NCBI GenBank assembly: GCA_024692235.1
Contig: JAILMW010000027.1
Location: 1-45,775 of the forward strand
Length of the DNA: 45,775 nucleotides
From: Saccharofermentans sp.
GTDB taxonomy: Bacteria > Bacillota > Clostridia > Saccharofermentanales > Saccharofermentanaceae
Direction: 5' to 3'
This document shows positions 17,256-25,262 of the stretch, in pieces. The position numbers and the translations under genes were made by a program. The notes beneath the pieces were generated by a model that worked only from the letters and a program-made list of their open reading frames with translations, did not search any database and was not told where the DNA came from. How positions within the stretch are numbered: the first letter of the stretch is position 1; each line of letters starts with the position of its first letter.

Positions 17256-19301
17256 ATGTTTAAGAAAAGGATCGCGGCAGTCGCAGCGACTCTTGTCGCG
17301 TCGGTCTCGCTGACAAACTTCCTAATCCCCGGTGTAACTGTTAGAGCTGCACTCGACAGTGCCGTCCAGGTCAATTACTGTACACACGTACAGAATATCG
17401 GATGGCAGAACCCCGTATCTAACGGTGATGTTGCAGGAACGGAGGGACAGTCTTTAAGGCTTGAGGCTCTTATGGTCACCCTCAGCACTGATATGGATCT
17501 CGGTATCGAGTACAGATCCCATATCCAGAATATCGGATGGGAAGAGACCTGGCATGCAAACGGCGAGATGTCCGGTACTGAGGGCCAGTCTTTAAGACTT
17601 GAGGCTATCGAGATCAGACTTACAGGTTCCGAAGCCGCTAATTACGATGTCTGGTATTGTACTCATGTACAGAATATCGGATGGATGGATTGGGTAAAGA
17701 ACGGAGAAAGATCCGGTACTGAAGGATTCTCCTTAAGACAGGAAGGACTTGCTATCGTTATCCTTCCCAAGGATTCTCCCGCACCCGCAAATATAGGCGG
17801 TGTTCCCGCTACACCTGCACCTTCCAACGATCCCGTACCTCTTGCAAGCGGTCTTTCTTATTCGACACATGTTCAGAATATCGGCTGGCAGGAGTATGTT
17901 GCAGCAGGTTCAATGGCAGGTACAACAGGTCAGTCCTTAAGACTTGAGGGTATTAAGATCAACCTTACCGATCTTGACGGTGTAAGCGTTCAGTATAAGA
18001 CACATATCCAGAATATCGGTTGGGAGTCTACCTGGAAGAATAATAATGAGCTTTCCGGTACTTCAGGTCAGTCTTTAAGACTTGAGGCTATCATGATCCA
18101 GCTTACAGGTCCCAATGCCGCTAACTACGATATCTACTATCGTACTCATATCCAGAATATCGGATGGTCCGACTGGGCATATAACGGTAACCCTTGTGGT
18201 AGTGCAGGTTATTCCTACAGGCTTGAGGCTATCGAGATCCAGATCCTTCCCGTAGGTTCTGCTGCTCCCGGAAGCACAGCTGTTCCTTTCCATCAGGCAG
18301 ACGGTCAGGCTCAGGCAGAAGTTCCCCTTGCAGTAGCAGGCGATCTTTCCAACTATCCTGCTAATGTACAGCTTTATGTAAATACACCTTCCGATCCTGA
18401 CTTCGAGGCTTCCATCGCAGGATTCCCCGATACATATAAGCCTTATCTTCGTGCTCTTCACGCAGAGCATCCCTCTTGGGCGTTCAGCCCCGTAGACTGC
18501 GGAAGCTGGGAGAATGCTCTTAACCTTGAGACACGTGACGGTGTATCCCTTGCAGCTAATGCAAGATATCAGGATCCTAACCGTCCTCAGGTTGTAGATG
18601 CAGGCGGATGGAGAAATGCTTCCCGTGAGTGTGTAGCTTTCTATCTCGATCCCAGAAATTCATTTACGACATCTACCGTATTCCAGTTCGTAGATCTTCG
18701 TAATCCCGGTAATATCTCTGCTTCTGCAGTATCCGCTGTCACATCCGGTACATATCTTGCAGGACTTGAGACCACTATCTATACTGCAGGACAGAATGCA
18801 AACCTCAATCCTTTGTTTGTCGCATCTCATGCGATCCAGGAGTGCGGTGTTCACGGAAGTGATTCCTCCAACGGTACAAACGGTGTATATAACCACTTTA
18901 ATATCGGTGCTACAAACGGTGACGGTGCCGTAAGCAGAGGCCTTAACTTCGCTGCTAACGGTATCAACAACCCTAACTATCCCGACTTTAATGCGAGATA
19001 TAACATTCCCTGGACATCCCCTGATCTTTCTCTTACGAACGGATCTCGCTGGATCTTCAACAACTATACATCTCAGGGCCAGAATACTATCTACTTCATG
19101 CGATTTAATACACGTTTGAATAACTGCTTTTCCATCGGCGGTCATCAGTATATGTGTGCTACCGCATCTGCCCGTAATGAAGGTATCAGGATGGCTAACG
19201 GCTATATCGCAAGTGGTCTTATCAATAATTCCATGACTTTCTACATTCCTGTATATTCAGGATTGCCCGCAGCTCCTTCACCCGATCCCGGACAGGGCTG
19301 A
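17256..19301 (+). CDS. Secreted ChW-repeat glucosaminidase (cell wall hydrolase)
   Basis: 681 residues. A signal peptide covers about residues 1-32 (MFKKRIAAVAATLVASVSLT...VRA). Six clostridial hydrophobic W repeats follow in two groups of three, each with (T/S)H(V/I)QNIGW, SGT-G-S and RLEAI-type segments, joined by a Pro/Ala linker near residue 190. After a second linker, residues 380-660 contain a region PDTYKPYLRALHAEHPSW and a GH73-type glucosaminidase domain. HAIQECG carries the likely catalytic Glu and VYNHFNIGA matches the family. It should cleave the N-acetylglucosaminyl bond in peptidoglycan, held at the surface by the ChW repeats. It is monocistronic and has a clear terminator. The short Pro/Gly C-terminus has no anchor. 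Confidence 0.88.
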   Translation: MFKKRIAAVAATLVASVSLTNFLIPGVTVRAALDSAVQVNYCTHVQNIGWQNPVSNGDVAGTEGQSLRLEALMVTLSTDMDLGIEYRSHIQNIGWEETWHANGEMSGTEGQSLRLEAIEIRLTGSEAANYDVWYCTHVQNIGWMDWVKNGERSGTEGFSLRQEGLAIVILPKDSPAPANIGGVPATPAPSNDPVPLASGLSYSTHVQNIGWQEYVAAGSMAGTTGQSLRLEGIKINLTDLDGVSVQYKTHIQNIGWESTWKNNNELSGTSGQSLRLEAIMIQLTGPNAANYDIYYRTHIQNIGWSDWAYNGNPCGSAGYSYRLEAIEIQILPVGSAAPGSTAVPFHQADGQAQAEVPLAVAGDLSNYPANVQLYVNTPSDPDFEASIAGFPDTYKPYLRALHAEHPSWAFSPVDCGSWENALNLETRDGVSLAANARYQDPNRPQVVDAGGWRNASRECVAFYLDPRNSFTTSTVFQFVDLRNPGNISASAVSAVTSGTYLAGLETTIYTAGQNANLNPLFVASHAIQECGVHGSDSSNGTNGVYNHFNIGATNGDGAVSRGLNFAANGINNPNYPDFNARYNIPWTSPDLSLTNGSRWIFNNYTSQGQNTIYFMRFNTRLNNCFSIGGHQYMCATASARNEGIRMANGYIASGLINNSMTFYIPVYSGLPAAPSPDPGQG

Positions 19302-19329
19302 TGATAGATATACTTATCTGAATCACAAA

Positions 19330-19361
19330 AGAGGCGTTCACTTAATAAGTGAGCGCCTCTT
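19330..19361. terminator. Terminator between the convergent ChW and RlmL-like genes
   Basis: A 14-bp stem, 19330-19343 with 19347-19360, containing one T-G pair, and a 3-base loop. A T-rich flank follows on the plus strand, and TTTT follows on the minus strand, so it can serve both genes. Confidence 0.88.
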
Positions 19362-19390
19362 AGTTATTGTTGTAAAAATAATGCTTGGTA

Positions 19391-20584
19391 TCAGAGCTTA
19401 TAATAGTTATTGAGCTGGCACTTGATGTTGCCGTTATAAAGCTTAGTTCTCTTGTCTGCCTTATGTCCCGTCGCTCTCTCGAAGCTGTCGTCAGGGGAGA
19501 TAACAGAGAGACGGATGCCTTTCTGGCATTTACCTTTGTTGGTAAGATATGTCCTTGCGATCATCTTATAGATCTCGTCTGCTTCCTCGGGAGTTAAGAG
19601 ACGTCCGCCGTAAGGAGGATTGGTAAGGACAAGCTGCCTGTCAAAGTTTGTGATCTTAGCAAGGGAAGAGGGTGTCCTGGTCTCTGCATCAGCCACTGCG
19701 AACTTGATAAGATGTTCTACGCCTGCAGCCTTGGCATTCTCCCTTGCGTTTGCTATTGCTTTGGGATCTATGTCGGAGCCGTAGAAGTAGATATCGTCTG
19801 TAGCGGACAGATCTTCTTCCTCGAGAGCTTCATCTCTTATTTTATCTCTTATATTACTTCCGATATAGGGAAGAGACTCATATGCGAAATGCCTGTTCTT
19901 GCCGGGAGCGACATTACATGAGATGAGTGCTGCTTCTATAAGGATAGTACCTGAGCCGCAGAATGGATCTACCAGCGCTTCAAAGCCGTAAGGCTTGAAC
20001 CTGGCAAGAGATACCATGCCGGCTGCGAGTGTCTCTCTTATGGGAGCTTCGTGCATAAGGGGGCGGTAACCTCTCTTATGAAGTCCGTCTCCTGAAGTAT
20101 CTATCATCATACGAACATTATCGTCGACGATGCCGAACTGGATCTTTACGATACCTTTCTTTCTGTCTTCTGCGATGATGCCGTCTTCGCTCAGGCCTCT
20201 GCTCTTACAGATGGATCTTACGATAGCTTTCTTACTAAGACTTTGAAGTGCGCTTATTCCGTATAACTTGGACTTACGTGAAAAACCGTTGACGATTATC
20301 TCGTAACCTGTCGGGATAAAATCATTCCAGGGAAGCTTAACGCATTCATCAAAAAACTGTTCGAATGTATCCGCGAAAAACTCACCTGTCTCGAAGAAGA
20401 CACGTTCGCCTCTTCTGATCCACATGTTGACTCTAGCCACATCGGTTTCCCAATCGGCGTCAGAAACGCTTAGTGTTACAACTCCGTCAGTAACAGTGAT
20501 GTTCTCTTTGTCATAACTTATATTTGTCAGGTCTTCTCTTACTAAACTCTCAAGACCGAAGAGCGTTGTGATAATAATTTTCAT
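19391..20584 (-). CDS. THUMP-domain RNA methyltransferase (RlmL/YpsC type)
   Basis: 397 residues. The N-terminus (MKIIITTLFGLESLVRED) and the following THUMP region bind RNA. The Rossmann methyltransferase core has FVDPFCGSGTILIEAAL-type motif I (VDPFCGSGTILIEAA) and the N2-guanine methylase motif NPPYGGRL. Members methylate guanosine N2 in 23S rRNA (G2445 by the E. coli RlmL N-terminal half). The start agrees with the family, yet no Shine-Dalgarno precedes it: a TGCTATAAT box ends 6 bases before the ATG, so the mRNA is probably leaderless. Confidence 0.88.
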   Translation of the reverse strand: MKIIITTLFGLESLVREDLTNISYDKENITVTDGVVTLSVSDADWETDVARVNMWIRRGERVFFETGEFFADTFEQFFDECVKLPWNDFIPTGYEIIVNGFSRKSKLYGISALQSLSKKAIVRSICKSRGLSEDGIIAEDRKKGIVKIQFGIVDDNVRMMIDTSGDGLHKRGYRPLMHEAPIRETLAAGMVSLARFKPYGFEALVDPFCGSGTILIEAALISCNVAPGKNRHFAYESLPYIGSNIRDKIRDEALEEEDLSATDDIYFYGSDIDPKAIANARENAKAAGVEHLIKFAVADAETRTPSSLAKITNFDRQLVLTNPPYGGRLLTPEEADEIYKMIARTYLTNKGKCQKGIRLSVISPDDSFERATGHKADKRTKLYNGNIKCQLNNYYKL

Positions 20585-20590
20585 AGGGAG

Positions 20591-20599
20591 ATTATAGCA
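20591..20599 (-). promoter_or_regulatory. Extended -10 box right at the RlmL-like start
   Basis: On the minus strand TGC-TATAAT is followed by only six bases (CTCCCT) before ATG. Transcription usually begins 6-7 bases after the -10, that is at or next to the A of the start codon. Confidence 0.55.
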
Positions 20600-20779
20600 G
20601 AAAAATACCAGTCATGAATCGGCCTCGGTATTTTATTTGTCAATACCGAATTTGATGAGTTTTATGTCCTTGAGTGGTGGACACATAGTGTTAGAACGAG
20701 TGTTCTTATATCCAAAAAGCCCTGAATATCTTGCGTCAATATTTCTGTAACATTTGTGCATTTGTTTTGTAACACAAAG

Positions 20780-20959
20780 TGTTCATAATTCCCGACGTAA
20801 TGATTTCAAGGCATGAGCAATATTTTGAAAATCAAACCCTTGTTTTTCAGTTATCGACAGAGTTATGAACATTATGAACATTTTTGTGCATTATTTTTGT
20901 GTTCAAAAGGGGTTATGCACATATATAAATAAATTGTCTTTGACAGAAAATGTTCACAA
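20780..20959. promoter_or_regulatory. AT-rich intergenic cluster of TTATGAACA-like 9-mers
   Basis: In the 429-bp gap before proA, TTATGAACA occurs at 20863-20871 and 20872-20880 and, inverted, at 20780-20788. Relatives are TTATGCACA (20913-20921), TTATCGACA (20851-20859) and inverted TGTTCACAA (20951-20959). TTATGCACA and TTATCGACA are one base from the DnaA box TTATCCACA. The region is strongly AT-rich. It may bind DnaA or another regulator. No coding signal was seen here. Confidence 0.4.
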
Positions 20960-20975
20960 ATCCTTGTAACATGAG

Positions 20976-20984
20976 TGTTATAAT
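20976..20984 (+). promoter_or_regulatory. Extended -10 promoter of proA-rpiB-upp
   Basis: A perfect TGT-TATAAT box, 30 bases before the proA ATG. No good -35 box. The 9-mer TGTTCACAA (20951-20959) lies just above it. Confidence 0.6.
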
Positions 20985-21013
20985 CAAACGAGATAAAAAT
21001 AAGGGGTGAACCT

Positions 21014-22294
21014 ATGTCAGATATAAGTTCAATGGCAGCGGCAGCTAAGGCCGCATCCCACAAGATGGCAGTTCTTAACAGTGATGTTAAGAATAACGCA
21101 TTAAAGCTTATCGCAGAGGAGCTCAATTCTTCTGCCGCTAAGATCTTCGAAGCTAATCAGAAAGACATCGCTAATGCAGAAGCTCAGAACCTGGATAAGC
21201 CCCTTCTTAAAAGGCTTAAGTTCGATGAGAAGAAGCTTAAGGAAGTTACTGACGGTATCGGCAGTCTTATAGGTCTTGATGAGCCTGTCGGAAGGAAGCT
21301 TCTTCATACTACGTTAGATGACGGACTTGAGCTTTACAGAGTAACAAGCCCTATAGGTGTCATCGGAGTAATATTCGAATCACGTCCCGATGCCCTCGTT
21401 CAGATCGCATCTCTCTGCCTTAAGAGCAGCAATGCTGTATTCCTTAAGGGCGGAAGAGAAGCAGAGAATACCAATAAGGTTCTTGCTGACGTTATATATA
21501 CTACGGGTGTAAAGGCAGGACTTCCTGAGGGCTGGCTTCATCTTCTTACTACAAGGGAAGATGTCAATGCAATGCTCTCACTTGATAAGTATATCGACCT
21601 TATCATTCCCAGAGGTTCTAATTCCTTCGTTCAGTACATCATGAAGAATACACTCATTCCTGTTATGGGACATGCCGACGGTGTTTGTCATACATATATA
21701 TCAGAGGATTGTGACAGGGATCTTGCACTTAAGGTTGTTCTTGATGCCAAGACTCAGTATGTATCTGTATGTAATGCCACAGAGACTTTACTTGTAGATG
21801 AGTCCTTGAAGGCAAGCTTCCTTCCCGTTATAGTAGCCGCACTTCGCGAAGCAGGAGTAGAGATATTCGGAGATGAGCAGGTAAGTTCCATGTTCAGATG
21901 CGAGAAGGCAGAGGAGTGGCACCATGAGTATCTTGACTACAAGATCTCAATAAAGCTCGTATCCGGTCTTGATGAAGCTATAGAACATATAAATACATAT
22001 GGTTCGGGACATACGGATGCCATAATCACTTCTTCCAAGGAAAGGGCGGAGAAGTTCATGGATTCTGTTGATTCCGGCAGCGTACTGGTCAACTGTTCAA
22101 CGAGATTTGCCGACGGATTCAGATACGGATTCGGTGCGGAAGTAGGTATCAGTACCTCTAAGCTTCATGCCAGAGGACCTGTCGGTCTAGAAGGTCTCGT
22201 ATCTTACAAGTATAAACTGTACGGTAACGGTCACATCGTGGCTGATTACTCTTCAGGTGATAAGAAATTCAAACATATAAGGAGAAACGTATGA
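21014..22294 (+). CDS. proA: Glutamate-5-semialdehyde dehydrogenase
   Basis: 426 residues, normal length. It reduces glutamyl-5-phosphate to glutamate-5-semialdehyde with NADPH in proline synthesis. It has the family hallmarks SPIGVIGVIFESRPD, LKGGREA, IPRGSNSFVQYI and the catalytic Cys region SVCNATETLLVD; the C-terminal RFADGFRYGFGAEVGIST is also typical. GGGGTG precedes the ATG. The kinase gene proB is not adjacent; instead the gene overlaps rpiB by 4 bases. Confidence 0.96.
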   Translation: MSDISSMAAAAKAASHKMAVLNSDVKNNALKLIAEELNSSAAKIFEANQKDIANAEAQNLDKPLLKRLKFDEKKLKEVTDGIGSLIGLDEPVGRKLLHTTLDDGLELYRVTSPIGVIGVIFESRPDALVQIASLCLKSSNAVFLKGGREAENTNKVLADVIYTTGVKAGLPEGWLHLLTTREDVNAMLSLDKYIDLIIPRGSNSFVQYIMKNTLIPVMGHADGVCHTYISEDCDRDLALKVVLDAKTQYVSVCNATETLLVDESLKASFLPVIVAALREAGVEIFGDEQVSSMFRCEKAEEWHHEYLDYKISIKLVSGLDEAIEHINTYGSGHTDAIITSSKERAEKFMDSVDSGSVLVNCSTRFADGFRYGFGAEVGISTSKLHARGPVGLEGLVSYKYKLYGNGHIVADYSSGDKKFKHIRRNV

Positions 22295-22743
22295 AGATCA
22301 CATTAGCTTCAGATCATGCAGGTTATGATCTCAGAATGAAGGTCAAGGAGCACCTTGAGAAGAAGGGCATTGAAGTAATAGACGGAGGTGCAACTACAGG
22401 TTCCGAGCCTTATAGCTACGTTCTCGCAGGACAGAAGATCGCTAACGACATACTTGAAGGCAAGGCTGACAGAGGTATTGCCATCTGCGGTACCGGTATC
22501 GGTATCTCTATAGTAGTAAATAAGTTCAAGGGAATAAGATGCGGTCTTTGCAGCAATGAATATACTGCAAGGATGTGCCGTCAGCATAATGATGCTCAGG
22601 TCATGGCTATGGGTGCAAGAGTTACAGGTCAGGCCGTTGCTCTTTCTATGGTAGATGCTTTCCTTGATGAGCCTTTCGCCGGCGACAGACACGCAGTAAG
22701 AGTAAATGACATAAAGGCACAGGAAGAAGAATTCTTCAAATAA
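22291..22743 (+). CDS. rpiB: Ribose-5-phosphate isomerase B
   Basis: 150 residues of the RpiB/LacAB family. It interconverts ribose-5-phosphate and ribulose-5-phosphate. The N-terminal [10 protein letters not shown] and the central [22 protein letters not shown], which includes the catalytic Cys, are characteristic, as is [15 protein letters not shown]. The ATG overlaps the proA stop (ATGA), and upp follows 17 bases later with its own GGAGG site. Together with upp it feeds pentose phosphate into nucleotide salvage. Confidence 0.94.
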   Translation: MKITLASDHAGYDLRMKVKEHLEKKGIEVIDGGATTGSEPYSYVLAGQKIANDILEGKADRGIAICGTGIGISIVVNKFKGIRCGLCSNEYTARMCRQHNDAQVMAMGARVTGQAVALSMVDAFLDEPFAGDRHAVRVNDIKAQEEEFFK

Positions 22744-22760
22744 CCTTACGGAGGTGCAAC

Positions 22761-23393
22761 ATGCAGGATAACGTATTTGTTTTTGATCACCCGCTCATTC
22801 AGCATAAGGTCTCTCTCTTACGTGATGAGAATACAAGCACTAAGGAGTTCAGAGAGCTTGTATCCGAGATAGCGATGCTCATGGCTTATGAGGTCACAAG
22901 GGATCTTCCCATGAAGGAAGTCACGATCAAGACTCCTGTTGCAGAAGCTAACGTTAAGATGCTTGCAGGTAAGCAGCTCGCTATCGTTCCTATCCTTCGT
23001 GCAGGTCTTGGAATGGTAGACGGTATGGTGGAGCTTATTCCCAATGTAAGAGTAGGTCATATCGGACTTTACAGGGATCCTGTCACGGTCGAGCCCGTAG
23101 AGTACTACTGTAAGCTTCCCGAAGATATCGCTGAGAGGGAGGTAATACTCTTGGATCCCATGCTCGCTACAGGCGGTTCGGCTTCTGCGGCTATAACTTT
23201 CCTTAAGAAGAGGGGCATCAAGAATATCAAGTTCATGTGCCTTATCGCTGCTCCCGAAGGAATCTCCAGGGTAACGACAGATCATCCCGATGTTAAGATA
23301 TTCTGTGCAGCCAAGGATGAGAAACTCAATGATCATTCTTATATCATCCCCGGACTCGGTGATGCAGGTGACAGATTATTTGGCACAAATTGA
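22761..23393 (+). CDS. upp: Uracil phosphoribosyltransferase
   Basis: 210 residues. It converts uracil and PRPP to [16 protein letters not shown] and the PRPP loop [16 protein letters not shown] are diagnostic, and the C-terminal [13 protein letters not shown] is typical of the uracil-binding end. The site CGGAGGTG lies before the ATG. It is the last gene before a strong terminator. Confidence 0.96.
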   Translation: MQDNVFVFDHPLIQHKVSLLRDENTSTKEFRELVSEIAMLMAYEVTRDLPMKEVTIKTPVAEANVKMLAGKQLAIVPILRAGLGMVDGMVELIPNVRVGHIGLYRDPVTVEPVEYYCKLPEDIAEREVILLDPMLATGGSASAAITFLKKRGIKNIKFMCLIAAPEGISRVTTDHPDVKIFCAAKDEKLNDHSYIIPGLGDAGDRLFGTN

Positions 23394-23415
23394 TTGTTGA
23401 TATATACGACAGATT

Positions 23416-23442
23416 TGCCGATATGACTATATCGGCATTTTT
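23416..23442 (+). terminator. Terminator of proA-rpiB-upp
   Basis: TGCCGATAT (23416-23424), loop GACT, ATATCGGCA (23429-23437), then TTTTT. Confidence 0.92.
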
Positions 23443-23489
23443 GTTGTAGTAATATAATTTATGTATTGATATGGATTAGAGGTGATATA

Positions 23490-24356
23490 GTGTTGAATTT
23501 GGGTATGTTCCTTATTGCCGGAACCTGGATACAGGATTTCTGGGAATCGTTCAAGGAGCATTTTATCGAAGAAGTTCAGATAGGTGATATAGGTGAGGAG
23601 ATCAATAAAGGTATCCTTCCCTGGAAGAACTATTTTGATATAGGTACCGGCTTTAAGGTCCTTCTTACGGATGCTGTCATCGTATCCTGGATCGCCATAG
23701 CGTTAGTTCTTATAATCCTTTTTACACTTACGAAGAAAGCAGGCATCAAGCCGACTAAGAAGCAGACTGTACTTGAGATGATCGCAGGTCTTATCATCTC
23801 TACTGCGATGGATCTGGGCATGAACAAGAAGGAAGCTGAGCATATAGCTCCAATGATCGCTACCTTCGCTTTTGTAATTGCCGGCTGTAACGTGATATCG
23901 GCATTCGAGATCTCACCTCCGGCCAAGAATATCGCTTTCCCGGTAACTCTCGCCGTCATTGCGATCATATATGTTATCTATGTTTCAATAAGATTTGTAG
24001 GACTTAAGGCGCTTGGCGTATATATGGTCAATCCCATAGGCATCATGCTTCCTTTCAAGATCCTCGACTTCATAGTAAAGCCCGTATCACTTGCACTCCG
24101 ACTCTTCGGTAACGTCTTCGGTGCATACGTATTCATGAAGTTCTTAAGCATCGTTGTTCCGGCCTTTATCCCCGGCGTATTCGGACTGTGGTTCGATATC
24201 GGTGACGGAATACTTCAGGCAATAGTCTTCTCTTATCTGACGATGTCATATATAGGTGAGATAGTCGAGATCGGTCATGAGTACCATGAGCATCCCGAAC
24301 TCTTCTCCAAGAAAAAGAGTAAAGAGAAGAACGAAGAAGCGGCTGCTGCGGCTTGA
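23490..24356 (+). CDS. atpB: F1Fo ATP synthase subunit a
   Basis: 288 residues from GTG 23490. The stator channel subunit of Fo, with five to six membrane segments. The essential Arg is in SLALRLFGNVFGAYVF and the last segment is AIVFSYLTMSYIGEIVEIGHEY; an Ala/Lys-rich tail follows. The frame extends to 23466, but AGAGGTG (23478-23484) favours GTG 23490 or TTG 23493. A TATAAT at 23453-23458 may be the operon promoter, though no -35 box was found. First gene of the atp operon; no atpI precedes it. Confidence 0.93.
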   Translation: MLNLGMFLIAGTWIQDFWESFKEHFIEEVQIGDIGEEINKGILPWKNYFDIGTGFKVLLTDAVIVSWIAIALVLIILFTLTKKAGIKPTKKQTVLEMIAGLIISTAMDLGMNKKEAEHIAPMIATFAFVIAGCNVISAFEISPPAKNIAFPVTLAVIAIIYVIYVSIRFVGLKALGVYMVNPIGIMLPFKILDFIVKPVSLALRLFGNVFGAYVFMKFLSIVVPAFIPGVFGLWFDIGDGILQAIVFSYLTMSYIGEIVEIGHEYHEHPELFSKKKSKEKNEEAAAAA

Positions 24357-24373
24357 TAAGAAACAGTAATTGA

Positions 24374-24664
<291 letters not shown>

Positions 24665-24680
24665 TAAAAAGAAGGGATAA

Positions 24681-25262
24681 GTGAGTTATATGAATCTTTT
24701 CATAACATCAACGCTTTATATGCTCCTGGAATCCGAGCCTTCCTTATTCTCTGCAGATCAGATGGGCGGCTATGCGGTCACTGCGCTTTTTACGCTGACT
24801 AATCTTATCGTTGCATATATCGCGATATCAATGCTCTTCAAGAAGCTCCTTCTTCCTGTTATCAATAAAAGGCAGGAGCAGATCAATGCTTCCGTAGATG
24901 AGGCTTCAAAGGCTGAGGAGGAAGCAAAGAAGCATGAAGAGACCAGTAAGCAGGCTATCGATGAGGCAAGGATCCAGGCTTCCGAGATCCTTGAGAATGC
25001 AAGGGAGAATGCTGAGAAGCAGGCTGACATCATAAAGGAAAAGGCTAATTCCGATGCAGCAGACATCCTTAACAGAGCTGAGAGCGATGCCAAGAGAATG
25101 AAGAGGGTAGCTCTCGAAGAGATGAAGGATGAGATCTCCGATCTTGCAGTAGTCATTGCAGGTAAGGTAATTGGAGAGGTCGTAGACGAGTATAAGCTCA
25201 AGGAACTCTCCAATAAGTATACAAATGAAGTATTAGGCAACGAGGTGAATGAGATTGGCTAA
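24681..25262 (+). CDS. atpF: F1Fo ATP synthase subunit b
   Basis: 193 residues. One membrane helix (about VTALFTLTNLIVAYIAISMLF) followed by KKLLLPVINKRQEQI and a long Glu/Lys/Ala-rich coiled coil that forms the peripheral stalk. The C-terminus (EEMKDEISDLAVVIAGKVIGE) is typical of bacterial b and does not carry a delta domain. The start is GTG 24681, close behind GAAGGG; ATG 24690 is an alternative. The end overlaps the next gene by 14 bases, so the b subunit and the delta-alpha fusion are translationally coupled. Confidence 0.93.
   Translation: MSYMNLFITSTLYMLLESEPSLFSADQMGGYAVTALFTLTNLIVAYIAISMLFKKLLLPVINKRQEQINASVDEASKAEEEAKKHEETSKQAIDEARIQASEILENARENAEKQADIIKEKANSDAADILNRAESDAKRMKRVALEEMKDEISDLAVVIAGKVIGEVVDEYKLKELSNKYTNEVLGNEVNEIG

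Noticed and set aside
20780..20984. Chromosomal replication origin
   Set aside because: DnaA-box-like 9-mers are present, but dnaA, dnaN or other origin genes are not, and most sites differ from consensus by two bases. Reported only as a cluster to test.
24681..25262. Fusion of b with the missing delta N-terminal domain
   Set aside because: The end of atpF is a normal b C-terminus and there is no room or sequence for the delta N-terminal domain before the delta-alpha fusion.
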